DNA from: Actinomycetospora soli
GTDB taxonomy: Bacteria; Actinomycetota; Actinomycetes; Mycobacteriales; Pseudonocardiaceae
DNA length: 39,310 bases
Assembly: GCF_021026295.1 (NCBI RefSeq)
Contig: NZ_JAJNDA010000032.1
Span: 1 to 39,310, forward strand
Reading direction: 5' to 3'
Every line of letters begins with the position of its first letter. Position 1 is the stretch's first letter. The notes below the pieces were generated by a model, which saw nothing but the letters and a program-made list of their open reading frames with translations, was not told where the DNA came from and did not search any database. Below, one piece after another: positions 7,738 to 15,479 of the stretch. A program made the translations under genes and the position numbers.

Positions 7738-7769
7738 CCCAGCCGAGCGATCCACCGAGAGGACGAGCA

Positions 7770-8588
7770 GTGACGCGTGCCCGAGCCGACACGGAGTACG
7801 CGCGGTACGCGCCACTGCTCACCGACTACGCCCGGATGGACCCCGCCGATCCCTGCCGCTCCGACCTTCGTGGACATCTGGTGATGGGTTACCTGCCGGT
7901 GGCGCGCCACATCGCGCGCCGGTTCGCGGACAGGGGAGAGTCGATGGACGACCTCGAGCAGGTCGCCACCATCGGCCTGCTCGGTGCCCTGGAGCGGTTC
8001 GATCCCGACCGCGGCCGGGACTTCCTGTCCTTCGCCGTACCCACGATCATGGGCGAGGTCCGGCGGCACTTCCGCGACCGGACCTGGTCGCTACGAACGC
8101 CGCGCGGTGTGAAGGACAACTACCTCGCGGTCGGGGCTGCCGTCACGACCCTCTCCCAGGACCTGACGCGGGCCCCGACCGTGCCCGAACTGGCCGAGCA
8201 CCTCGGTCTCGCCCAGGAGCAGGTGAGGGAAGCGATCGCGGCGGGTGACGCCCGACGGCCCGCGTCACTGAACACCGCCCCGGGCGAGGGCGACGACGAC
8301 GACGCTCTCGCCGACCGCCTCGGGGCCGATGACCTCGACATCGAGCGGGTCGAGACCGCCGCCCTGGTCCGAGCCCTGGTCCGGCGGTTACCGCAGCGCG
8401 AGCGCACCATCCTCGCGCTGCGTTTCGTCCACGAGAAGACCCAGACCGAGATCGGTCAGGTCCTCTGCATCTCCCAGATGCACGTCTCGCGGCTCCTGAG
8501 CCGGACCCTCACCCAGCTGCGGGAGGAAGTCGGGCGCCAGACGGTCGCCGATCCCGATCACAGCTCGACGGACCTCGTCGCCAGCTGA
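7770..8588 (+). CDS. SigF/SigB-family RNA polymerase sigma factor (copy 2)
   Basis: The 272-residue paralogue of the 5667 gene keeps the same domain order: region 2 (D-L-E-Q-V-A-T-I-G-L-L-G-A-L-E-R-F), region 3 and the region 4 helix-turn-helix (I-G-Q-V-L-C-I-S-Q-M-H-V-S-R-L). The two products are most similar in regions 2.4 and 4.2, which contact the promoter, so they may recognise overlapping promoters. The linker around residues 165-190, acidic and variable, differs most. GTG 7770 follows GAGAGGACGAG and lies 32 bases after the dehydrogenase stop, so the two are probably co-transcribed. A tandem duplication that captured the dehydrogenase gene, or a later insertion between the copies, would explain the layout. 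Confidence 0.92.
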   Translation: MTRARADTEYARYAPLLTDYARMDPADPCRSDLRGHLVMGYLPVARHIARRFADRGESMDDLEQVATIGLLGALERFDPDRGRDFLSFAVPTIMGEVRRHFRDRTWSLRTPRGVKDNYLAVGAAVTTLSQDLTRAPTVPELAEHLGLAQEQVREAIAAGDARRPASLNTAPGEGDDDDALADRLGADDLDIERVETAALVRALVRRLPQRERTILALRFVHEKTQTEIGQVLCISQMHVSRLLSRTLTQLREEVGRQTVADPDHSSTDLVAS

Positions 8589-8684
8589 TCCCGCGAGCCC
8601 TGGCCTGCCGAGCAGTACCCGCCGGCTGCCCGACGCGGCACCGTCCCCTCCCCGCGCAATCCACCCAGACCTCAGGAGCACCTC

Positions 8685-9095
8685 GTGAGCAGTCGGGACG
8701 ACAACATCGCCACTCAGGAGAAGGCCGCCGAGCGGCTCAACGCTGGGGACGTCGACGCCGGGGTGGACATCATGTTCGCGCCGGACGCGGTCGACCACGA
8801 TCCGGCGCCGTTCCAGGAGCAGGGCCGCGAGGGCTACCGCCGGTTCTTCCACTACCTAATCTCCGCGTTCCCCGACTTCACGATCACCCCGCAGCGGATG
8901 GTGGCCGACGACGACACGATCGCGTTCGCCTACACGCTCACCGGGACCCACCGGGGCGAGTTCGAGGGCGTCGCCGCGACCGGCCGGCGCATCGAGGTGC
9001 GCGGGCTGCAGCTCGGACGCTTCGAGAACGGCCAGATCGTCGAGCGGTGGGGCGCCACCGACATGGCGAGCCTGCTCTCCCGACTCCAGGACTGA
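8685..9095 (+). CDS. SnoaL-like / ester cyclase-fold protein
   Basis: The 136-residue protein has the NTF2/SnoaL fold: an N-terminal helix with A-A-E-R-L-N-A-G-D-V-D, M-F-A-P-D-A-V-D-H-D-P, F-P-D-F-T-I-T-P and the C-terminal G-R-F-E-N-G-Q-I-V-E-R-W-G-A-T-D. This pattern is that of SnoaL-like ester cyclases, most of which have unknown substrates. GTG 8685 follows CAGGAG. It comes 96 bases after the second sigma gene and 27 before the PPOX gene, at the tail of the formaldehyde series. No substrate is proposed. Confidence 0.75.
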   Translation: MSSRDDNIATQEKAAERLNAGDVDAGVDIMFAPDAVDHDPAPFQEQGREGYRRFFHYLISAFPDFTITPQRMVADDDTIAFAYTLTGTHRGEFEGVAATGRRIEVRGLQLGRFENGQIVERWGATDMASLLSRLQD

Positions 9096-9122
9096 CCTGC
9101 CCACCACGCGAGAGGAATCGTC

Positions 9123-9557
9123 ATGGCGGACACGAAGAACGGCCCTGAGCTGCATCCGGTCACCGAGGAACTCGCCGGCGGCAAGAACTTCGCGGCAGTG
9201 ACCACCGTGCTGCCCAGCGGACGGCTGCAGACCCAGATGCTGTGGGTGGCGTTGAAGGACGGGCAGCTGGTGCTCAACACCGAGACCCACCGCAAGCGCT
9301 ACCGCAACCTGCAGTCCGACCCCCGTATCACCGTGCTGATCCGCGACGAGTCCGACCCCTACCGCTACGCCGAGATCCGCGGGCGGGTCGAGCGGACCAC
9401 CACCGGCGACGAGGCCCGCACCCACATCGACGAGGTCGCCCACCAGTACCTGGGCACCGACTACCCACCCGAGGGCATCAAGTCCGAGCGCGTGATCCTC
9501 TGGGTCACCCCCGAACGCCAGACGATCATCGACCAGAACAAGGACACCAGCGACTGA
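9123..9557 (+). CDS. PPOX-class protein, probably F420-dependent
   Basis: The 144-residue split-barrel protein resembles actinobacterial F420-dependent FDOR-B/Rv1155-type enzymes. It shows F-A-A-V-T-T-V-L-P-S-G-R-L-Q-T, M-L-W-V-A-L-K-D-G-Q-L, the phosphate-contacting T-H-R-K-R-Y-R-N-L-Q-S-D-P-R and Y-A-E-I-R-G-R-V. Such enzymes bind F420 or a flavin and reduce diverse substrates. A GAGAGG site precedes the ATG. It is the last gene of the plus-strand block and converges with gcoB1. The 133 bases between them hold no clear hairpin. Confidence 0.8.
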   Translation: MADTKNGPELHPVTEELAGGKNFAAVTTVLPSGRLQTQMLWVALKDGQLVLNTETHRKRYRNLQSDPRITVLIRDESDPYRYAEIRGRVERTTTGDEARTHIDEVAHQYLGTDYPPEGIKSERVILWVTPERQTIIDQNKDTSD

Positions 9558-9690
9558 GCCCGAGCCCCTCGACGATCGAACAGCCGTGATGTCAGGGAGA
9601 TGTCGTTGACGAGTGCGCCGACGAAACGCGCTGACATGGTCGTGCACGAGCTCCCATGCCGCGGAACGACCAGGTTCTCACCGGGAGGGG

Positions 9691-10719
9691 TCAACGGCGG
9701 GCGAGGTCGGACGCATCGGTGAACTCCTCCTGGTGGATCAGGCGCGGAGCCATCCGCCGGCGCTTGAAGACCTTGCGGCCCGCCTCGACCATCGCGGGCG
9801 GACCGCAGAGGTAGCCCGCGAACCCCTTACAGGTGGGGAATTCCTCGAGGACCGCGTCCGTGACCATGCCGTTGGCCCCGTCCCAGTCCTGCTCGGAGAG
9901 CACCGGCCGGTAGTGGAAGTGGTCGTGGCGGAAGTCGAGGTCGCGGAAGAACTCGACGTCGTAGAGGTCCTGCTCGGTGCGGCCGCCGTGGTACAGCCAC
10001 AGCTCGGGGACGAGGTCCTCCGCGAGCGCGGCCGCGACGATCGACTTCATCGGCGCCAGACCGGTTCCGCCAGCGACCAGGATCGCGGGCTCGTTCTGGG
10101 GACGGCCGATCCCGAATACCCCAAAGGGGCCCCGGACCTCGACCCGGTCGCCGACGTGCATGCGGGCGAAGATCCAGCCGGCGGTGGCCGCGCCGCCCTC
10201 GGTCCGCCGGACGTGCAGCTCGATCGAGGCCGTGTCCGCCGGCGCGTTGGCCATCGAGTACTGACGACGGATCTCGGTTCCCGGCACCAGCAGCTCCACG
10301 TACTGCCCCGCCGTGAACGGCAACGGCTCGTCGAGATCGATGACCAGCCGACGGGTGTCACGGGCGATGTCCTCGAGCGCGGACACGGTGCCGAGGACGT
10401 CGCGCAGGGGGTGGCGGACCACGCCGTCGTCGGCGACCTCGGCGACCGGCTCCACCAGCAGGTCGCTGCGCGGGGTGGCCTGGCAGGCCAGGGCAAGTCC
10501 CTCGGAGCGCTCATGCGGGGTGAGGATGAACTCGGAGGAGGCCCGGTGGTCGATCTCGCCCTCGAGCACCTGCATCTTGCAGCTGCCGCAGGTGCCCTGG
10601 CTGCAGCCGTGGGGGAGCCAGGTGTTGGCCCGCAGGAACGCGTCGAGGAGGTTCTGGTCGGCCGCGCAGGCCACTTGCGTCTCGAGGGTCTTCAGACGCA
10701 CGTCGTGCTGCTCGGGCAT
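9691..10719 (-). CDS. gcoB: GcoB-type three-domain reductase of an aryl O-demethylase P450 (copy 1)
   Basis: The 342-residue protein fuses a plant-type 2Fe-2S ferredoxin to an FAD/NADH reductase, the unusual arrangement described for GcoB of Amycolatopsis. Iron-sulfur ligands are Cys39, Cys44, Cys47 and Cys79. FAD binding is shown by R-Q-Y-S-M-A-N, NADH binding by G-G-T-G-L-A-P-M and Y-L-C-G-P-P-A-M, and the C-terminal F-K-R-R-R-M-A-P-R-L-I-H matches the family. It passes electrons from NADH to the adjacent P450. The ATG is 2 bases after the gcoA1 stop, so translation is coupled. Confidence 0.92.
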   Translation of the reverse strand: MPEQHDVRLKTLETQVACAADQNLLDAFLRANTWLPHGCSQGTCGSCKMQVLEGEIDHRASSEFILTPHERSEGLALACQATPRSDLLVEPVAEVADDGVVRHPLRDVLGTVSALEDIARDTRRLVIDLDEPLPFTAGQYVELLVPGTEIRRQYSMANAPADTASIELHVRRTEGGAATAGWIFARMHVGDRVEVRGPFGVFGIGRPQNEPAILVAGGTGLAPMKSIVAAALAEDLVPELWLYHGGRTEQDLYDVEFFRDLDFRHDHFHYRPVLSEQDWDGANGMVTDAVLEEFPTCKGFAGYLCGPPAMVEAGRKVFKRRRMAPRLIHQEEFTDASDLARR

Positions 10720-10721
10720 CC

Positions 10722-11951
10722 CTAGACCTCCCACCGGGCGTGGAGCTCGGTCGGGCCGCGGAAGCCCCAGCCCCAGAAGTCGATCTCGTGGTCGTCGTCG
10801 CGCTCGAGGTTGGGGATGGCCTCGAAGAGCTCCTCGAGGCCGATGCGGCAGACTTCGCTGGCGAACGACGCCCCGGCGCAGGCGTGCTTCCCGGCCCCGA
10901 AGGCGAGGTGGGGCACGGGCGCACGCGTGAGGTCGAAGTCCGAGGGCGCGTCGTAGTCGTTCGCGTCGTGGTTGGCCGAGCCGTAGGACAGCATCACGAC
11001 CGACCCCGCGGGCAGGAACGTGCCGCCGACGGTGGTGTCGACCTTGTTGATGCGCGCCACCGCCGACCAGATCGGGGAGGTCCAGCGCAGGCTCTCGATG
11101 ATCGCGCGGGGGATCAGCTTCGGCTCGTCGACGACCTGCTCGAACTGGTCGGGCTTGGTCCACAGGCCCGCGATCGTGGAGGCCATGGCGTGGCCGGGTT
11201 CCTGCATCGCGCCGAGCAGGAACACGAAGATCGTCGGGTAGAGCATCTCCCGCGGGCGGGTCTCTCCCTCGGGCATGCCGTCGTGGAGCCAGTGTGAGAG
11301 GGCGCTGTCGTCGGGCTCGACGATCCAGCGGTCGATCAGGGGGTCGACCACGCGCTGGATGTCGGCACGGGCCTCGTCGCCGGGAATGAAGCCGTCCGGG
11401 TTTGCCCACTCTCCGGTCGGCGAGACGGCGGCGTTGGTGAACGAGACCGAGAGCTTGTGGAACCACTCACGCAGGGTGTCGGAATCGACCGACTGCAGTC
11501 CCATCAGGTCACCGAGCGAGCGCACACTGACCGGCTCGCAGAAGTGGGTGACCAGGTCCGCGTGCCCCCGGTCCTCGATGGCCTCGACGTAGCGTCGGGC
11601 GATCGGGCGGACGAGGTCGTCGATGTAGCGGTTGACCTCCGCGGGCTGTAGCGAGGGCTCGACCATCCCGCGCAGCTCGTCGTGCTCGGGGCCGTTGGCG
11701 TTGAGCACGTTGGGGTGCCCGAAGGTGCGACCACCGGCCGGGCTGATGACGCCGTCCCAGACCTCGGTGTTCGCGGCGACCTCCCGGCACGTCTCCTTCG
11801 TGGTGGCGACGTGGAAGCCCAGCGCAGGGATGAACGCGACGGGCGACTCGCGACGCAGACGCTCGTACACGGGGTACGGATCGCGCTCGAGGTCGGTCAC
11901 GGTGACGTCATTCAGCCAGGACAGATCCTGATTGTGCTCGGTCGTCGTCAT
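10722..11951 (-). CDS. gcoA: Cytochrome P450, CYP255A/GcoA-type aryl-ether O-demethylase (copy 1)
   Basis: GcoA demethylates guaiacol to catechol and formaldehyde. The 409-residue product matches GcoA almost end to end: the heme loop [10 protein letters not shown] with Cys near residue 356, an I-helix G-A-M-Q-E-P-G-H in place of the usual acid-threonine pair, [15 protein letters not shown] and W-G-W-G-F-R-G-P. From memory of the GcoA structure, these last three carry the active-site phenylalanines (F75, F169, F395). The residue after W-S-A in I-W-S-A-V-A-R is Val, where I recall Thr296 in the Amycolatopsis enzyme, so substrate preference may differ. ATG 11951 gives MTTTE as in GcoA; an ATG at 11960 is also possible. 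It is divergent from an AraC gene. Confidence 0.92.
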   Translation of the reverse strand: MTTTEHNQDLSWLNDVTVTDLERDPYPVYERLRRESPVAFIPALGFHVATTKETCREVAANTEVWDGVISPAGGRTFGHPNVLNANGPEHDELRGMVEPSLQPAEVNRYIDDLVRPIARRYVEAIEDRGHADLVTHFCEPVSVRSLGDLMGLQSVDSDTLREWFHKLSVSFTNAAVSPTGEWANPDGFIPGDEARADIQRVVDPLIDRWIVEPDDSALSHWLHDGMPEGETRPREMLYPTIFVFLLGAMQEPGHAMASTIAGLWTKPDQFEQVVDEPKLIPRAIIESLRWTSPIWSAVARINKVDTTVGGTFLPAGSVVMLSYGSANHDANDYDAPSDFDLTRAPVPHLAFGAGKHACAGASFASEVCRIGLEELFEAIPNLERDDDHEIDFWGWGFRGPTELHARWEV

Positions 11952-11988
11952 AGTTGTCATGTCCTCGTGTCGTGGTGGTGACGAGGGG

Positions 11989-11994
11989 AAACTA
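11989..11994 (-). promoter_or_regulatory. Candidate -10 box for gcoA1
   Basis: On the minus strand TAGTTT within CCCTAGTTTCCCC fits TANNNT and lies about 38 bases before ATG 11951, in the 128-base region shared with the divergent AraC gene. No convincing -35 box was found, as expected for an activator-dependent promoter. Confidence 0.35.
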
Positions 11995-12087
11995 GGGACG
12001 GGTCGAATCAGCAGCGACACGTTTCGCGCCGGATCGAGACGGATTGCGCGACCAGTTCGTGACGCCCATCTCAGGTACCCTCTGACC

Positions 12088-13023
12088 ATGGCGGCGCCGC
12101 CGGACGCGAGGACGCGGGACTGGGACCAGGTCTCCCGGGCCGCCGCCGACGTGTACTTCCCCCACGAGCTCACGTTGCTCGGTGGCGGGACCGTCCCGCG
12201 GCCCACCTTGCGGACCCTCGACCTCGGTCCCGTGCTGATCGGGTACGTCGGCTGGGGCGCCGACGTCGCGATCGCGTGCGACTACCCGAACGCCTACGAG
12301 ATCAACATGCCGGTCAGCGGCCGGCTCGAGAGCCGTGGCCGGCACGGAGCCGTCATCTCCACGCCGGGCGAGGCCACGGTCTTCCGAGCGGACACCCCGT
12401 CACTGATCAGCCACTGGGACTCCACCTGCACCGTGCTCGGGGTCAAGTTCGACGCGGAGTGGCTCGATCGCGAGGCCGAGCAGGTCCTCGACCGCGACGT
12501 CGTGCGGGTAGGCGGTCTCGTCCCCGACCAGCTCCGACTCGACAACGGAGCAGCGCGCGACTGGCAGCAGCTCGTCACCGGGCTCGCCGAGCACCTCAGC
12601 GGGCCCGGCACGTTCAGTGGCTCATCGATGGTGGCCGAGCAGCTCGCCGGGGCCGTGTCGGCCTGCTTCCTCCTCGCGAGCTGCCCCGACGACCGCTCGT
12701 CGGCGCCGCCCCGCCCGCGGGCCTTCGCCTCCGTGGTCGACGCCCTGCACGACGATCCCGCTCGACCTTGGACCGCGGCGCAGATGGCTAGCCTCGCCGG
12801 TATGAGTGTGCGTCGACTCCAGGAGGGCTTCCGGCTCTGGATGGGCTGCACCCCGACCGAGTACCTCGTGGGTCTGCGCCTGCAGCGGGCCGACGCCGAC
12901 CTGTCCGCGGGCTCCGATGCGACGGTCAGCGACGTCGCGGCTCGGTGGGGCTTCTCCAGTGCGAGCCGGTTCGCCTCGGCCTACCGCCGGCGCTACGGAC
13001 GCCCTCCTTCGCAACGCCGTTGA
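12088..13023 (+). CDS. AraC-family regulator, probable activator of gcoAB
   Basis: The 311-residue protein has an N-terminal domain that starts with [10 protein letters not shown] and a C-terminal AraC domain at about residues 215-311 ([33 protein letters not shown]). It resembles the 37989-38966 protein along its length (for example I-Y-F-P-H-R-L-T-V-L and a shared Y-E-V/I-N-V/M-P-V segment). Divergent placement next to gcoA1 points to control of gcoAB, as AraC genes adjoin gco genes in other actinobacteria. The inducer is presumably guaiacol or a relative. ATG 12088 is used; a longer in-frame extension exists but lacks support. Confidence 0.85.
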   Translation: MAAPPDARTRDWDQVSRAAADVYFPHELTLLGGGTVPRPTLRTLDLGPVLIGYVGWGADVAIACDYPNAYEINMPVSGRLESRGRHGAVISTPGEATVFRADTPSLISHWDSTCTVLGVKFDAEWLDREAEQVLDRDVVRVGGLVPDQLRLDNGAARDWQQLVTGLAEHLSGPGTFSGSSMVAEQLAGAVSACFLLASCPDDRSSAPPRPRAFASVVDALHDDPARPWTAAQMASLAGMSVRRLQEGFRLWMGCTPTEYLVGLRLQRADADLSAGSDATVSDVAARWGFSSASRFASAYRRRYGRPPSQRR

Positions 13024-13238
13024 CGGCATGGCTCCACACATCTCGCGGGACGATACGGAGGCCGCCGGGACTGTGGCGAAGAATGCCGAACACGTTCAAC
13101 GACAGTGGAAAGATTGCGCATGCCCGATCTCAGTCGTCGAGGACCGGACTCCGCGAAGCGGGTGCTGGCAGGGCGCATGGAACAGCGCAGCCCGCACGGC
13201 GCTGACAGCGGCCCGGGCGGACCGTTCGTATGCAGTGT

Positions 13239-14030
13239 CTAGGAGTTGGAGCTGGTTTGCCCGAAGTGATCGAGGAGCGCTCGATTGATTTCTTCTGGTC
13301 GTTCGACGTTGGGTAGGTGCGCTGCCCCGGCGACGGTCCGGAAGCGGGCTCCGCGGATCGTGTAGGCGAGCAGTTGCACGGTCTGGGGTGGGCAGGCGGG
13401 GTCGTCGGCGCCGGCGATCGCGAGTGTGGGTGCCTCGATGGTCGCGAGACTGTCGCGCACGTCGAACGCTCCGATGGCCTCGCAGCACGCGGCGTAGCCC
13501 TCGTCGCTGGTGGCGTCGAGCATCGCGAGCAGCCAGCGGACGATCTCGGGGTGTCGGGCTGCGAAGGTGCGGGTGTACCAGAGGCCTTCGCGAGAGTCGA
13601 TCATCGCGCGGGTGCCGTGGTCGCGGACGAGGGTCGCGCGGCGGGGCCAGGAGTCGGGGTCGGCGTAGCGGGCGGCGGTGGCGATGGCGGTCAAGGTGGT
13701 GACGCGGTCGGGGTGGTCGACGGCGAGTTGTTGGCCGACGGCGCCGCCGAGGGACACCCCGGCGTAGTGGAACTGCTCGATGCCGAGTCCGTCGAGCAGG
13801 TCGATCACCTGGGAGGCGATGTCGGCCACGGTCAGGGCCTGGTCCGGGACAGGGGACTTGCCGTGCCCGGGCAGGTCGTAGCGGATGACGCGGTGTCGCG
13901 CAGCGAGGCTCTCCCCGTGTGCGGGGTTCACCTGGGGGTCGAACAGGTGCAGGTCGGTGCCCATGGAGGGGCCCAGCACCAGCACCGGGGCGTCGGTGGG
14001 GCCGTCCTCGTGGTGGTGCAGCTGGCTCAT
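13239..14030 (-). CDS. pcaD: 3-oxoadipate enol-lactone hydrolase-like alpha/beta hydrolase
   Basis: This enzyme hydrolyses 3-oxoadipate enol-lactone to 3-oxoadipate in the ortho pathway. The 263-residue alpha/beta hydrolase has the nucleophile G-V-S93-L-G-G, an acid in G-A-D-D (209/210), His238 in G-A-A-H-L-P-N-V-E-R-P, and the PcaD-like Y-D-L-P-G-H-G-K-S-P-V-P segment. Its start overlaps the stop of the SnoaL-like gene by ATGA, so both are translated together at the end of the cat series. A related C-C hydrolase cannot be excluded, but the neighbours favour enol-lactonase. Downstream, 13024-13238 separates it from the AraC gene and shows no feature I can support. Confidence 0.82.
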   Translation of the reverse strand: MSQLHHHEDGPTDAPVLVLGPSMGTDLHLFDPQVNPAHGESLAARHRVIRYDLPGHGKSPVPDQALTVADIASQVIDLLDGLGIEQFHYAGVSLGGAVGQQLAVDHPDRVTTLTAIATAARYADPDSWPRRATLVRDHGTRAMIDSREGLWYTRTFAARHPEIVRWLLAMLDATSDEGYAACCEAIGAFDVRDSLATIEAPTLAIAGADDPACPPQTVQLLAYTIRGARFRTVAGAAHLPNVERPEEINRALLDHFGQTSSNS

Positions 14031-14593
14031 GGACGCTCCATTGCGGCGGTGGTGGACCGGTGGGTCGCGGCGGCGGCCGGCAGGCTGAAGCGGGCTGGTG
14101 CCCACCCCTGCTGCAGGGGTGTGAAGTAGTCGAAGGCGACCTGTTTGCGCCGGTAGCGCCAGCCCTGCCCCGGTTGGTGCACGAGGCGGTCGTAGTAGCG
14201 CCCGGCGGCGATGTGCGGTTCGCGGTCGAGCACGCAGGGCTGCCAGAGCAGCGAGGTCGCGCTGGCGTGACGAGCCTGCTCAGGATCTGCGTCCTCGCCG
14301 TGCCCGGGCTCGGGGGTTCGGTCCTCGGGCCCGAGGGTGATCTCGAGATTGGTCACGTGGTGCCAGAAGGCGGTCAGGCCGCTGTCGACGAGCCCGCTGA
14401 AGAAGTGGTGGAGCTCGTCGCGTCCGCAGGCGACCTCGAGGCCGTGGAACTCGCCGTCGCCGGTGAAGAGGTTCACGAGCTCTGCGACGTCGCCGTCGTC
14501 GAGGACCCGGCAGTAGCGGGCGTCGAGGGCGCGGATCGCCTCGATGTCCTCGAGGCGGCGCAGGCGGCCTTCGAGCGTCTCGGGGGTGCTCAC
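14027..14593 (-). CDS. SnoaL/NTF2-fold protein in the cat operon (candidate isomerase)
   Basis: The 188-residue protein shows the SnoaL_4-type pattern: L-E-D-I-E-A-I-R-A-L-D-A-R-Y-C-R-V-L-D-D-G-D near the start, L-F-T-G-D-G-E-F-H-G, H-H-V-T-N-L-E-I-T-L and R-Y-Y-D-R-L-V. The fold includes ketosteroid isomerases, dehydratases and dioxygenase beta subunits. GTG 14593 overlaps the upstream stop (GTGA) and its own stop overlaps the hydrolase ATG (ATGA), so it is tightly coupled to ring-cleavage genes. No muconolactone isomerase (CatC) gene is visible; this protein sits exactly where that activity is needed, between CatB and the enol-lactonase. Replacement of CatC is a hypothesis. An accessory role is the alternative. 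Confidence 0.7.
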   Translation of the reverse strand: MSTPETLEGRLRRLEDIEAIRALDARYCRVLDDGDVAELVNLFTGDGEFHGLEVACGRDELHHFFSGLVDSGLTAFWHHVTNLEITLGPEDRTPEPGHGEDADPEQARHASATSLLWQPCVLDREPHIAAGRYYDRLVHQPGQGWRYRRKQVAFDYFTPLQQGWAPARFSLPAAAATHRSTTAAMERP

Positions 14594-15471
14594 GAGGCGA
14601 CTCGCGCGCGGAAGGTCACCAGCACCCGCGAGCCCTCGCGGTGGTCCTGGGCCGGGTCGGGGAGCAGCCGCCGCTGGTGGTCCACGGTCAGCACTGCAGT
14701 GCGGCCGAGCCACGGCTCGTCGTCCTCGGGGGCGATTGCCACGACATAGCGACCCGGGGCGGGCACGGCGGTGTCAGCCCCGGTCACGAGGTGCCCGGCG
14801 ACCACGCGGGTCTCGATCTCATGGTCGCGACCGAGGGCGAGCGCGGCGCCCGCGACATCACCGCGGCTCAAGCAGCCCCGGATGTGGGTCGACGAGCAGG
14901 TCGTCCCGCTGAGCGGGAGCAGCTCGACGGGGTGGGCGCTGTAGCCGTGCCGGCGGCCCAGCTCCCGCAGTGTCGACGTGGTCCCCACAGCACGGGCCCC
15001 GAAGGTGAAGTTCGCGCCGACGACGACGGCGTCGGCGCCCAGGGCGTCGAGGAGAACGCGTTCACTGAACTGCTCGGGGGTCAGCGCAGCCAGCTCGCGG
15101 GTGAACTCCAGCACCACGACTGCGTCCACTCCGAGGTCACCGGCCCATTCGGCTCGCTGCGCCAGGCTCGACAACGCGGCGGTGTCACGGGGAGCGCCGA
15201 CCACACGGGCGGGGTGCGGGTCGAAGGTGACGAGCACCGCCGGGAGTTCGCGGGCGTGGCTGAGCTCGACCGCGGTGGTGATCAGCTGCGCGTGGCCGCG
15301 GTGGACGCCGTCGAAGACTCCGAGCACGGCCACGCAGCGCCCGCGCCCCGGTGGCAGGGCCTCGAGGCCGTGCCAGATGGGGACGCGGGCGCGCGCAGCC
15401 CCCCAGAGGCCCCTGCCGAAGGATCGGGGCGGCTGGTGCTCGGTGGCGGGCTCGCCGGCGAGGAGGGTCAT
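14590..15471 (-). CDS. RibF-like FAD synthetase (FMN adenylyltransferase) with degenerate riboflavin kinase half
   Basis: The N-terminal 200 residues are a clear FAD synthetase domain: G-V-F-D-G-V-H-R-G-H (nucleotidyl transferase HxGH-type motif), V-T-F-D-P-H-P, V-V-G-A-N-F-T-F-G and S-S-T-H-I-R-G. The second half should be riboflavin kinase, but the conserved G-x-P-T-A-N motif is absent; the sequence after A-G-H-L-V-T-G diverges and is short. The protein therefore probably makes FAD from FMN but not FMN from riboflavin. It lies 8 bases after catB and overlaps the SnoaL gene by 4. A pathway-dedicated FAD supply for the flavin-dependent hydroxylase and GcoB is a reasonable inference. The housekeeping ribF should be elsewhere. 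Confidence 0.8.
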   Translation of the reverse strand: MTLLAGEPATEHQPPRSFGRGLWGAARARVPIWHGLEALPPGRGRCVAVLGVFDGVHRGHAQLITTAVELSHARELPAVLVTFDPHPARVVGAPRDTAALSSLAQRAEWAGDLGVDAVVVLEFTRELAALTPEQFSERVLLDALGADAVVVGANFTFGARAVGTTSTLRELGRRHGYSAHPVELLPLSGTTCSSTHIRGCLSRGDVAGAALALGRDHEIETRVVAGHLVTGADTAVPAPGRYVVAIAPEDDEPWLGRTAVLTVDHQRRLLPDPAQDHREGSRVLVTFRARVAS

Positions 15472-15479
15472 CGCTCAGG

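Noticed and set aside
11995..12025. Fourth copy of the formaldehyde operator before gcoA1
   Set aside because: A GAAACG half-site lies 30 bases from a CTAG, as in copy C, but the left half-site is absent at the required spacing.
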